Shown one piece after another: positions 1 through 9,500 of a stretch of DNA of 64,000 bases; position 1 is the stretch's first letter, and each line of letters starts with the position of its first letter. Source of the DNA: Aquiflexum balticum DSM 16537 (GTDB lineage Bacteria; Bacteroidota; Bacteroidia; Cytophagales; Cyclobacteriaceae). Made by a program: the position numbers and the translations under genes. The notes below the pieces were generated by a model that worked only from the letters and a program-made list of their open reading frames with translations, was not told the DNA's origin and ran no database searches. The stretch spans positions 1,612,001 through 1,676,000 of the forward strand of contig NZ_LT838813.1 in NCBI RefSeq assembly GCF_900176595.1, written 5' to 3'.

Positions 1-2277
1 TAGTATATTGACCCGATTGTAAGTAAAATTTCCACCAATGTTCCAGTCAATATCTGGCGTTCTGAGTACATTATAGGTCAATCCCAATTCAAGACCAAAG
101 CTTTCAATATTACCCACATTTGTAAAAAGCTGATTGGTAAGATTGGTTCCGGCAGCTACTGGAATCACAGCCAATAGGTCATTGGTTCTTCGGTAATAAT
201 AATCTATACTACCGAAAAGTTTGCCGTCATATAATTCATAATCAAGACCGGCATTCCAGGTCACGGTTTCTTCCCATTTAATATTCCTGTCATATCCTTC
301 AGGTCTCAGCATATTATAAAATGTATCACCAAAACGGTACCGTGCTGCATCGTCACTGACAGTGTAGCGTGGGAGAAACGGGAAAAAAGAGCCGATGTCC
401 TGTTGACCTGTCACACCGTATCCCAACCTTAACTTAAAATCAGTTAAGGTACTGTTGTTTATCAGGAAATCCTCTTCACTGATCCTCCATGCTGCTGCCA
501 GAGAAGGGAAAATTCCCCATCTGTTTTCCGGACTGAATCTGGATGAACCATCAGTTCGGATCGTTCCTGTAAAGAGATATTTATCATTGATGCTGTAGTT
601 GACCCTGCCAAAGAATGAAATCAACCTGTATTGCGGCCTTGTTTCCACCCCGGCAGGAGTAAGAACCACGCCTTCCTCATTGACTCTTGCAAAAGAAGGG
701 TTTTCAAATAAAAAATCCTGCCAGGAATATCCAGCTATAACATCAAGCCGATTGCCATTAAATTCCCTGAGATAGTTCAGGTAAAAATCCGCAAGAAGAT
801 TCCGCTTGTTTTGGGCATATTTGGCAATCGATCCACCCTCATTGAATCCTGCCGCCGAGCTAGAGGGAATTATTACTTTACCATCACTTTCACTGATATC
901 ATATCCCAAATTCAGATTGGCCCTAAGCCCTTCAACATAGGGTATAGCATAATCCAACTGAAGATTGCCGAGGCTTCTTTTGACTTCACCTCTATCATCC
1001 CTTTGTTCCAAAAGACCGACCGGATTTCTTGGAGCGAGGTTTTGGGGTGAACCATCCGCATTGACCCACTCCCAGAAGCCCCCATACCCTTCAGGATCAT
1101 AAATAGGCTTGGTAGGGTCAAAAACCGCCGCCGCTCCTATGGCTCCTTGATTGGCAAATTGGCTGACTGTATATGCACCACGTACATTAAAGTTGATTTT
1201 CAATCGGTCATTCAATAAAGTAGGAGTTAGACTGATTCCGGCAGAAGTCCTGTTGAAGTTGTCCCTTCTCAGAACTCCGTCCTGATTGAGATTTCCAACA
1301 GAAATCCTATAAGGTATTCCCTTAAAAGAACCACTTAGACTGACATTGTTGTCAAAGCTGATCGCATCCTGAAAAATCGCATCCTGCCAATTGGTATTGG
1401 CATCCCCCAACAATGCCTGCTGGGATGGGGAAGCCTGATCCAGGACAGCATCCCTAAACTGCTGTGGATTCAGTACATCGATATTGCTGGAGATCTGGGA
1501 CACCGACACCAATGAATTGACATTGACACTGAGATCCTGTCCTTTTTTACCTTTGCGGGTAGTGATAAGGATTACCCCATTGGAAGCCCTGGAACCGTAA
1601 ATGGCAGTAGCCGAGGCATCCTTCAGGACATCAAAAGTTTCAATGTCATTGGGATTGATGAAGTTGAGTAGATTGGGAGTACCGGCAACGCTGGAATTGT
1701 CCAGCGGAACTCCGTCAATTACGATCAAAGGGTCATTGCTGGCATTCAATGACGAACCTCCCCGAATCCTGATCCTTGCTCCGGCTCCCGGACGTCCGGA
1801 ATTGGGCGTAATCTGGACACCGGCTATTTTTCCGGTGATCAATTGCTCCGCATTGGTGACCTGGCCGACATTGAAATCTTCCCTGCTCACAGATCCTACT
1901 GATCCTGTCAGGTCGGATTTTCGCTGGGTTCCGTAACCGATCACCACTACTTCATTCAACTGCTTGGTATTCCCTTCCAACTGTACATTGACAATGGATT
2001 GGTTTCCAACTCTTACTTCCTTTCTGGAAAATCCGATAAAGCTGAATACCAAAACATCATTAGGGGAATCCACCTCGATGGAATAACTTCCATCAATATC
2101 GGTAATGGAGCCTTTGGTCGTCCCTTTGATGCTTACATTGACAAAGGGCAATTCTTCTCCCGTACTCTGATCCGTCACTGTTCCGGTTACCAACTTTTGC
2201 TGAGCAGCTGTTTGCTGCCAATTCATCAAGGCTATCACCGTAAGTGCGATTTTCATTACAGTAAATAATTTCCGCAT
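1..2277 (-). CDS. SusC/RagA-family TonB-linked outer membrane transporter, C-terminus beyond the window
   Basis: Reading from the ATG at 2277, an uninterrupted frame runs off the left edge after 759 codons. It begins with a signal peptide (MRKLFTVMKIALTVIALM), then a carboxypeptidase-regulatory-like beta-sandwich (about residues 30-100, GTVTDQSTGEELPFVNVSIK), a TonB-box region (LNEVVVIGYGTQRKSDLTGS) and the plug with its typical IRIRGGSSLNASNDPLIVIDG segment. The rest reads as barrel strands. Family members are about 1000 residues, so roughly a quarter is missing, and the SusD partner would lie further left. SusC proteins import oligosaccharides across the outer membrane using TonB energy. 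It is the third gene of a minus-strand run with two glycosidases, so its cargo is probably galactan-derived. Family assignment is firm; the substrate is inferred. Confidence 0.95.
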   Translation of the reverse strand, partial: MRKLFTVMKIALTVIALMNWQQTAAQQKLVTGTVTDQSTGEELPFVNVSIKGTTKGSITDIDGSYSIEVDSPNDVLVFSFIGFSRKEVRVGNQSIVNVQLEGNTKQLNEVVVIGYGTQRKSDLTGSVGSVSREDFNVGQVTNAEQLITGKIAGVQITPNSGRPGAGARIRIRGGSSLNASNDPLIVIDGVPLDNSSVAGTPNLLNFINPNDIETFDVLKDASATAIYGSRASNGVILITTRKGKKGQDLSVNVNSLVSVSQISSNIDVLNPQQFRDAVLDQASPSQQALLGDANTNWQDAIFQDAISFDNNVSLSGSFKGIPYRISVGNLNQDGVLRRDNFNRTSAGISLTPTLLNDRLKINFNVRGAYTVSQFANQGAIGAAAVFDPTKPIYDPEGYGGFWEWVNADGSPQNLAPRNPVGLLEQRDDRGEVKRSLGNLQLDYAIPYVEGLRANLNLGYDISESDGKVIIPSSSAAGFNEGGSIAKYAQNKRNLLADFYLNYLREFNGNRLDVIAGYSWQDFLFENPSFARVNEEGVVLTPAGVETRPQYRLISFFGRVNYSINDKYLFTGTIRTDGSSRFSPENRWGIFPSLAAAWRISEEDFLINNSTLTDFKLRLGYGVTGQQDIGSFFPFLPRYTVSDDAARYRFGDTFYNMLRPEGYDRNIKWEETVTWNAGLDYELYDGKLFGSIDYYYRRTNDLLAVIPVAAGTNLTNQLFTNVGNIESFGLELGLTYNVLRTPDIDWNIGGNFTYNRVNIL

Positions 2278-2402
2278 AATCGTACTATTTTTGGTTTATT
2301 GTTAAATTTCTATTTATTCCGGTCAAATTGGTCTTGGTTTAAGGATACCCTCGATATTTATCCAACCTAAATCAGGCTGCATTTTTGCAAGGGAATTTGT
2401 TC

Positions 2403-4994
2403 CTATTTGGATTTCTTCAACCATATTTTTCCTATTTCAATCAGAAAGGGAGAACTGTTCGATTCACCGATATCAATATTTTCAAATGTTATCTCTATTT
2501 TTTCTACTTGTTCAAGTCCATAATGATTAACTCCATTGTCTGATTGACTGTACAAAGGCATAAATTCCGGATAGGGTCTGGGCAACAACAAAGCCCCGCC
2601 ATCCGCCTTCAGGTCTTTCAGTGCGATCTCTATTTCCTGAAATGAGGTATTTAATTCAACCTTTGTATTCCTTGCACCTGAATTTTCATAGGTAAAACCT
2701 ATCTTGATGGGTAATTTTTCTCTTCCCACTACCCTTGCCTGGAGGATGATTTTGTTAAAGTCTTCTCCTGAAGTTAACCGGTCCATCAGTTTATCTTTAA
2801 TTGGATATTGAAAACCCATCAGATCTGATGTGGAAGGTTCTTCTGCTCTCAATTCCAACAACATTTCCCCAGAAAAATACCCTGCCTCCAACCTTGTCCT
2901 GAATCCTTCTATATATGTCGGATAAATATGTATTTTTTGATCATGGGCCGGATTGAAAATTTCCAAGGCACCGTCTTCTCTGGCCACATATACTTTCCAG
3001 GTTTGAGGTGGGTCTGAAGCCCAATGCAATTCGGAAGATTTTTCTCCACTCGGAAAATAGACCGTTTCACCATTTTCCTCCACGGCAATCCGATATGTCA
3101 GCATCCCGGGATTCAATACCTCAGCAGGTATTTCAGCTTCATAATCATAAGGAGAAATAGCTTCCATAGGAAGTTCCTGAAAGCGGTCTCCCCCTAGCCT
3201 GAATTGAAGGGTTGCCTTAATCGGGGACGTACTTGCTGTTTTTGCTTTGATTTTGAAAGGTCTATTAGAGGACAATTCGAAAGGGGGCTTATGTAATAGG
3301 GCCACGGAATTATGTGTTGGTCTTGGTGCAACAAATTCCCTGATTCCGATTGCACCTATTTTTTGATTTTTAAGATCAAATTTTTTCCCTTTTTTGTTAA
3401 TCAGGTATGTTCCTGGTCGTATCGGAATTGAACCGGCTTTTGCCACGGTTTTATAAGAGTTTCCATTGTCAAGTGGCATTACATTGAAGTCCACGCCGAG
3501 TTCATTCAAATTTATTTGCATGGGGTGTTCACTCCAGATAACCCGGGTTACTGACCTGTCAGGTGATGTTTTTGCAAACGGATCCCTAAGTGGAACTGCA
3601 TCGGGCATGACTTCTAGCCTCCAAACGCCACTTTCCAGTTTATCCAAAAAATAGGCACCTAACCCTTCATATTTTACCACCTGAGAAGAACCAACACCCG
3701 CAAGGTGTTTTAATTTTTTTGGGTTTTTAGGGGTTGAGTTAGTGTTATTTGAATAATAAAATATCTCTTCTGAATTCATCTCGCTCAGAGATTCATGATA
3801 ACTGACCCTAATTGGTCCAAACTGATTGTTGTCCGGATAATTTCCGTAATTTTCCTTTAAGGGGAGATTCCGGAACGCTTTGCCCGCGATCATCATACTG
3901 ATAGCTTTAGCCGGTGTATAAATCAGGTTGAGGTAATGGGTCTGGTACTCTGTATTGGTATGGGCAATCGCCAAGGGATCATAGGCAAACTGGGTTGCCC
4001 ATTGGAAGCCAGCCTTTCTGAAGCTTCTGGCCATAGCAGGATACATATAGGATCCCATGATATCCGCAGCATCAAATTCGTAAACCATCAAAGGCTTTTG
4101 ATGGAATTCGGGAATGGAATCAAATGGAATATGGTACCTGTTGACGTGGGGCAGGTAGTTTTCCTGGAGGGTTTTGCCATAAACGAGACCAGAAGGATAC
4201 CACTGAAAGCTGAAGCCATCTGCCTCTGAACCTGCAACGGCATCTGCATAATGAGGACCCTGACTGATGTTGTAAAATATAGGTTTGGAGAATCCGGTAC
4301 CTGTAATGGCTCTTTTGAGCCTGTTGATATAGGCTGTCACACCCTCCTTGGGCCCGCTATGGGCCGGTTCATTGTTGATTTCAGCAGCCACCACATTTGG
4401 ATCTTCCTGATAGCTCATCTTGGTATAAGGATTGACATGTTCAAAGAACTGCCTCAGGTAGTTTTCCTGTGCTGAAATGGCTTCTTCATGTGTGGTGAGC
4501 TTGCCCCTGCCATAGTGTCTCGAAAAACCGGGGGTGTCCCCGTCGGGCTCCGGATATCCGTTTCCCCAAAAAGCAATAGGGGTGATAATTGTACTGATTT
4601 CCCTCTTTGCCAATTCGGACAATAAAAAATCAAAAAGGCGTAAATGTTCATTTTCCAAAAGATTTCCATCTACATCCGAAATCTCTGTATCCCAAACATG
4701 AACCCTGAAAGCATTGAATCCCAAGCGGGACATGTGGTAAACGTCCTCCCTTATTGCCTGTTCTAAATCCACACCCAATGACTGATGGGCCCGGTATGCA
4801 AATGCAAATGGAGTGGAATAATTTACACCAAAAAATGAAGCTTCTTTTTTACTTTCCTGCCACCTTAAAATCCCATTTTCATCTACGTAAACAGGGTTGC
4901 TTTCTTTGGTTTTCTTTTTCTGGGCATAGGAGGTTCCAGGTGCCGAAATAGCCAACACTAAAACCAGAATTAGATTACAAACAGATATTTTCAT
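2403..4994 (-). CDS. Secreted GH5-like (clan GH-A) glycoside hydrolase
   Basis: I chose the ATG at 4994 because it starts a clean signal peptide (MKISVCNLILVLVLAISAPG, cleavage near SYAQ). A TTG 48 bases upstream would add a hydrophilic stretch. The protein has 863 residues. The N-terminal half is a TIM barrel of the GH5/clan GH-A type: INNEP places the acid/base Glu near residue 209 and VYEFDAAD places the nucleophile Glu near residue 306. The C-terminal half looks like beta-sandwich modules, with FGVNYSTPFAFAYR marking the start of the barrel. It follows the GH53 gene after 44 bases and precedes susC, so it should act on the same glycan. A relation to GH147, which I recall as beta-galactosidases of galactan loci, is possible but cannot be decided by eye. 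Clan is likely right; exact family and activity are uncertain. Confidence 0.82.
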   Translation of the reverse strand: MKISVCNLILVLVLAISAPGTSYAQKKKTKESNPVYVDENGILRWQESKKEASFFGVNYSTPFAFAYRAHQSLGVDLEQAIREDVYHMSRLGFNAFRVHVWDTEISDVDGNLLENEHLRLFDFLLSELAKREISTIITPIAFWGNGYPEPDGDTPGFSRHYGRGKLTTHEEAISAQENYLRQFFEHVNPYTKMSYQEDPNVVAAEINNEPAHSGPKEGVTAYINRLKRAITGTGFSKPIFYNISQGPHYADAVAGSEADGFSFQWYPSGLVYGKTLQENYLPHVNRYHIPFDSIPEFHQKPLMVYEFDAADIMGSYMYPAMARSFRKAGFQWATQFAYDPLAIAHTNTEYQTHYLNLIYTPAKAISMMIAGKAFRNLPLKENYGNYPDNNQFGPIRVSYHESLSEMNSEEIFYYSNNTNSTPKNPKKLKHLAGVGSSQVVKYEGLGAYFLDKLESGVWRLEVMPDAVPLRDPFAKTSPDRSVTRVIWSEHPMQINLNELGVDFNVMPLDNGNSYKTVAKAGSIPIRPGTYLINKKGKKFDLKNQKIGAIGIREFVAPRPTHNSVALLHKPPFELSSNRPFKIKAKTASTSPIKATLQFRLGGDRFQELPMEAISPYDYEAEIPAEVLNPGMLTYRIAVEENGETVYFPSGEKSSELHWASDPPQTWKVYVAREDGALEIFNPAHDQKIHIYPTYIEGFRTRLEAGYFSGEMLLELRAEEPSTSDLMGFQYPIKDKLMDRLTSGEDFNKIILQARVVGREKLPIKIGFTYENSGARNTKVELNTSFQEIEIALKDLKADGGALLLPRPYPEFMPLYSQSDNGVNHYGLEQVEKIEITFENIDIGESNSSPFLIEIGKIWLKKSK

Positions 4995-5038
4995 TATAAT
5001 TTTGGGTTCAAATAGATTAATAGTAATTTCAATAGTCG

Positions 5039-6223
5039 TCAATAATCGTGAAGCATGTAATCAATTCCTTCATGAAGATTTCCGGTGAAGTCAAAGAAGG
5101 TACAGTTCTCCCAAGAAGAGCCGGTACCCCACAAATCTTTCATGGGGGAGCTTATCCAAGCAGGTTCCCAATAGATGATTCCAATGGCTCCTGCACTTAT
5201 CAATTCCTGAGTCATTTTTTTGAGTATGGCCAATTGCCCGGACTTGGTAAAGGGATATCCAACCAGTGGTGTTTGTCCTCCAAAAATATTGGTGTAATCG
5301 TCATTTCCTTCGGCTGTCCAGGGATAGGCCGTTTCCAACATCATGATATCCTTCCCGAATTTGGACCTAAAGGATGATATTTTTGAGAAAAGTTGACTGA
5401 ATGGAACGCCTGTATGCCAAATAGGGTAATATGAAAATCCTATAATGTCAAAATCCCTTACCAATCCCCCGGCAGTAAGATTTTCAAACCACCAATCCAC
5501 ATGAACGGGATCTGCTACATGGAAAATAATTTTGGTGTCCTTTTGGGCAGAAGCATCCCTGATGGCATTTATGGATGAATTGACAATGGCTCTGAAATTA
5601 GACCAATTTCCTTCACATACATTGAGTTTAGGGAATCCTTCCGGTGCATCAGTATACATCATCCCACAATTGGTCTCGTTGCCGATCTGTACAAACTCTG
5701 GCATAAGTCCTTTTTGGTCCAAATACTTCAAGGTTTTGAAAGTATATTGGTAAACAGAGTCCTTCAATATTTCAAGATCAGTAATTGCTTTCCAGGCTTC
5801 GGGAATTTCCTGTCTACCCGGGTCCGCCCAGATATCCGAGTAGTGAAAATCCAACATGGTCTTCATTCCCTGTTCTTTTGATGAGGCTATTGCTCTTTCT
5901 ACATCCAAAAGGTCATTGTACATGGGTGAATTGCTGTCACCGTAAATGGTACTCGTCCATGTGGGGTTGTGCCATAGCCGCAACCGCACAAGATCATTGC
6001 CATGTTCGGCAAATAAACGATATGGGTTTTCAGGAGAACTGTTAACCTTATATACGCCACCCTTATCCAAAATCTGGTTGATATAGGAAAGGTCTGATCC
6101 AAAGTAAAAAACAGGTTGGTCTTTATTTTCATTTTCCCCAGTAGAATCATTGATATCTACCTGACAACCAACAAGGATGATATGCACAACAACAATAAAA
6201 ATGGTTAATCTGGGAAAATTCAT
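5039..6223 (-). CDS. Arabinogalactan endo-beta-1,4-galactanase, GH53, lipoprotein
   Basis: A 394-residue protein with a lipoprotein signal (IILVGC, Cys20) and one GH53 barrel. Recognisable blocks are FYFGSDLSYINQ, LVRLRLWHNPTW, DFHYSDIWADPGRQ, QIGNETN (acid/base Glu183) and MMLETAYPW (nucleophile Glu297). GH53 enzymes cut beta-1,4-galactan in type I arabinogalactan and pectin side chains; the lipid anchor suggests a cell-surface or periplasmic site. It is the first gene of the minus-strand run and is divergent from the hybrid two-component regulator, which is the usual arrangement for regulation by released galacto-oligosaccharides. Its length matches the family. Function is confident; localisation is inferred. 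Confidence 0.93.
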   Translation of the reverse strand: MNFPRLTIFIVVVHIILVGCQVDINDSTGENENKDQPVFYFGSDLSYINQILDKGGVYKVNSSPENPYRLFAEHGNDLVRLRLWHNPTWTSTIYGDSNSPMYNDLLDVERAIASSKEQGMKTMLDFHYSDIWADPGRQEIPEAWKAITDLEILKDSVYQYTFKTLKYLDQKGLMPEFVQIGNETNCGMMYTDAPEGFPKLNVCEGNWSNFRAIVNSSINAIRDASAQKDTKIIFHVADPVHVDWWFENLTAGGLVRDFDIIGFSYYPIWHTGVPFSQLFSKISSFRSKFGKDIMMLETAYPWTAEGNDDYTNIFGGQTPLVGYPFTKSGQLAILKKMTQELISAGAIGIIYWEPAWISSPMKDLWGTGSSWENCTFFDFTGNLHEGIDYMLHDY

Positions 6224-6277
6224 AATACTTTAGGGTTTAGAAAATGATCACCAGCTGTCCGCTCTCGATCAGCTACG

Positions 6278-6322
6278 AATCACATTCTCAAAATTAAATT
6301 CCTTAATATTGAGAATGTGATT
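6278..6322. promoter_or_regulatory. 45-bp near-perfect palindrome between GH53 and the regulator gene
   Basis: Two 20-base arms (6278-6297 and 6303-6322) are reverse complements with one mismatch, separated by five bases. The outer 14 bases, AATCACATTCTCAA and its complement, match perfectly. It lies 55 bases upstream of the GH53 start and about 190 upstream of the regulator start. It could be a dimer operator for the regulator's AraC-type domain or a hairpin in the GH53 leader. No T-run follows on either strand, so a terminator is unlikely. Confidence 0.6.
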
Positions 6323-6509
6323 CAAATCTTGCAGGTATGGATAAAAATCAATCATCTTGTCGGAATTTGATCGGATTCTGCAACAAAATCTATATAATTA
6401 TACTCCAGACACAAATTCGTGACAAGAGGGGATGCCTCAAAGACAATTGATTTGGTCTTGGGCAGATTTCAATAATTTGTCATCTGCCAAGGCATAAAAA
6501 CTATAAAAA

Positions 6510-9500
6510 ATGCAGGGGCCAATAACCAAAATCATCTGTTTGTTATTTTTGATTTTTCCATGGAAAATTCAAGGACAGGATACTCCTTTTTTCTCCAATC
6601 TATCCATCAGAGATGGACTGCCTTCTAACATCGTCAATTCCATTGCACAGGACAGAGATGATTTTATTTGGATCGGAACGGCCAATGGTATCTGCCGATA
6701 TGATGGCAAGAATTTCAAGATATTTAAAAAAGAAGAATACCCTTCCTTGACGGCTAATGAAATCAGTTCCCTGCTTGTGGTCGGCGAGGATCTTTGGGTT
6801 GGAACTTGGAAAGGACTATGTAAAATCAACACAAGGACGTTTGAAATCACACCCATCGAAACCGGAAAATCCAAGATCGTAAGGGCACTCTATCAAGACC
6901 ATCACAGGACAGTTTGGATAGGTACGGCCGATGGACTTTTCAGATTTTCAGGTGATTCGCTTAGAAACTACAATGATTTCAAAAACAATCTAAGTCATAA
7001 TATGATCCGGTCTATTTATATGGACCATTTGGATAACCTATGGGTGGGAACTTATGATAAGCTCAATAAATTGGCATCCGGATCGGATCGATTTGTGCAT
7101 TTTGACCTTAAGGGAGATTATAATCCATCATTGAAAAACAATCTGATCATGGACATCAAATCCTCGGGGGAAGATGATTCTTTGATCTGGGTGGGAACAG
7201 AGACCGGGCTAGCCCATGTTAACATCCACACTGGTGAGCATAAATTATATAATAATGACAACACTAATCTTAGTAATGAAGTCATCAAAGCAATATATCT
7301 CAATGAAGAGGGCCAACTTTGGCTAGGGACTGATTTTGGTATCAATATTTTTGACCCAAAATCCAAAATCAGCCAAATGCTGTACCATAATCCGAAACTG
7401 TCATTTTCAGTTGCCAATAATGTCATCTGGCAGATATTTGAAGATTCTGGGGGAGTGATATGGTTTGTTACCTCCAACGGCCTGAGCGTTATCAGTAAAT
7501 ACAGCGGCATTTATACTTATCATGAAGTGTCCCATGATTGGAACGGTCAGACTATCGGAAATCAGGTCAAGGCTATGCTAGTGAGCAGAAACGGACATAA
7601 ATGGCTGGCAACTCTTAACGGTGTGATCCATATTGATCCGGAATCGGGCTACAAGGAAGTCTTTGATATACATTCTGATCTTGATAGGCGAATTCTGCTC
7701 AATAATGTCTATGCGCTTGAGGAAGATGACCTTGGCAGGATTTGGATCGGAACAGCAGGGGGGATCAATGTTTGGGACGGACAGGCAAATAAAATGTATG
7801 CTATCCCGGCCAATGAACAAAATGGGCTTTTCAGTAATTACATATCCAAATTCACCAAAGGGGCAGATGGTTCGTTTTGGGTCAGCGCTTGGGAGGGAGG
7901 GCTTTTCAAAGTTGCCGGAAATTTCAACGACATTCATTCTTTTCATTTTGAAAAAGTCGGTGATTTCGGTTCAGAAAAAAATGCCTCCGGCGCAAATGCC
8001 ATTTGGGCCATTAATTATGATGAACTTTACCGGATTGATCTTCAGACTTACCGAAGTACTTCCATCAGTTCCTTCAACAGAGTTTCGAACAGAAGAAGCC
8101 TTAACAGTATATTTTATTCCAAAAAAGGCAGTCTTTGGGCAAGTACCACCAATGGGTTAATTGAATATAAGCCTCAGAGTGATGAGGCTATTTTTCATCC
8201 TTTGAAGATAGGAGGTGATTTTATTTTAGCAAGTATTGCGGAGGACAGTCAGGGAAATATCTGGGGATCCTCATCCGGACTGATTTTGAAATACCAACCT
8301 GTGGATAAGACTTTTGTGATCTACCCTATGGATAAGGAAATCCCTATAAAAAATTTTTCAGATGGATGTTGGAGCAGCGATGGAGAGGGAAAGCTTTATT
8401 TTGGCGGGGACAACGGATTCCTGGAAATATCTACCAAAGCAAAGCCAAATCCATTTGTTCCCAAAATTTTCATCTCTAACATTAAAATCAACAACCAAGA
8501 GATCCGATCAGGGAAGCCCCAGCAGGAAATTATCCAACTTCCTGCGGACATTTCATTTGTAGAAAAACTAAACCTCAATTATTCCCAGCGCTCCTTTTCA
8601 GTTGATTTTGCGGCACTACATTACTGGCAGCCTGAAAGAAATATCTATGCTTATAAACTGGAAGGTGCCGATAAGGATTGGAATTATGTCTCCGGTAATA
8701 ACAATTACGCAGTATATTCAAATCTACCTGCGGGGACTTATCTATTCAGGTTAAAGGGCAGCAATAACCATGGGATTTGGAATGAACAGGAAACTCAACT
8801 GGAAATCAAAATAAAACCACCTTTATTCCTCAGCCCGGGTTTTATATTTCTATATGTTTTGTTGATCCTGATTTTGGTGTTTTATTCTCTGCGATTCTAT
8901 TCTGGAAGGCTCCACCTAAGAAATGAAGTCAAACTTGCCAAGATGGAGAAAAGCCACAGTGAGGAAATTGCACTGACCAAGCAGCAGTTTTTTACCAATA
9001 TTTCCCATGAACTCAGAACGCCGATAAGTCTTATTCTTCCGCCTATCCACCAAGCACTGAACAAACGTGATTTCAGTGATGAAACCAACAATCTTCTTAA
9101 GCTTGCAGAAAAGAATTCGCAAAGGCTCCTAAGGGTAGTCAACCAAATCCTTGATTTTAGGAAATTGGAACAGGATAGCCTAGAACTGAAAGTTACAGCC
9201 TTTGACTTGGTCGGATTCTGCCGGGAACTGTTTGTTTTATTTGGTGACAAAGCTGCCAGAAATAATATTCAATTCACATTTGATTCAGATATTGACAATT
9301 GTACAGTTTGGGCTGATACAGAGAAAATAGAATCTGTCATTTATAATCTTCTGTCCAATGCTTTCAAGTTTACCCCGGAGAAAGGTTCTGTCCATTTTGA
9401 AGTCCGACAGCGCAGGAATGATCCGGACTTTAAATGCGGAGCAGTGGATATCCGGATCTCTGATACCGGGATTGGAATAGACGAAGAGGATCAACAACGC

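Noticed and set aside
7633-8160. 175-codon open frame inside the hybrid regulator gene
   Set aside because: Fully contained in a strongly supported gene in another frame, with no signal, domain or start context.
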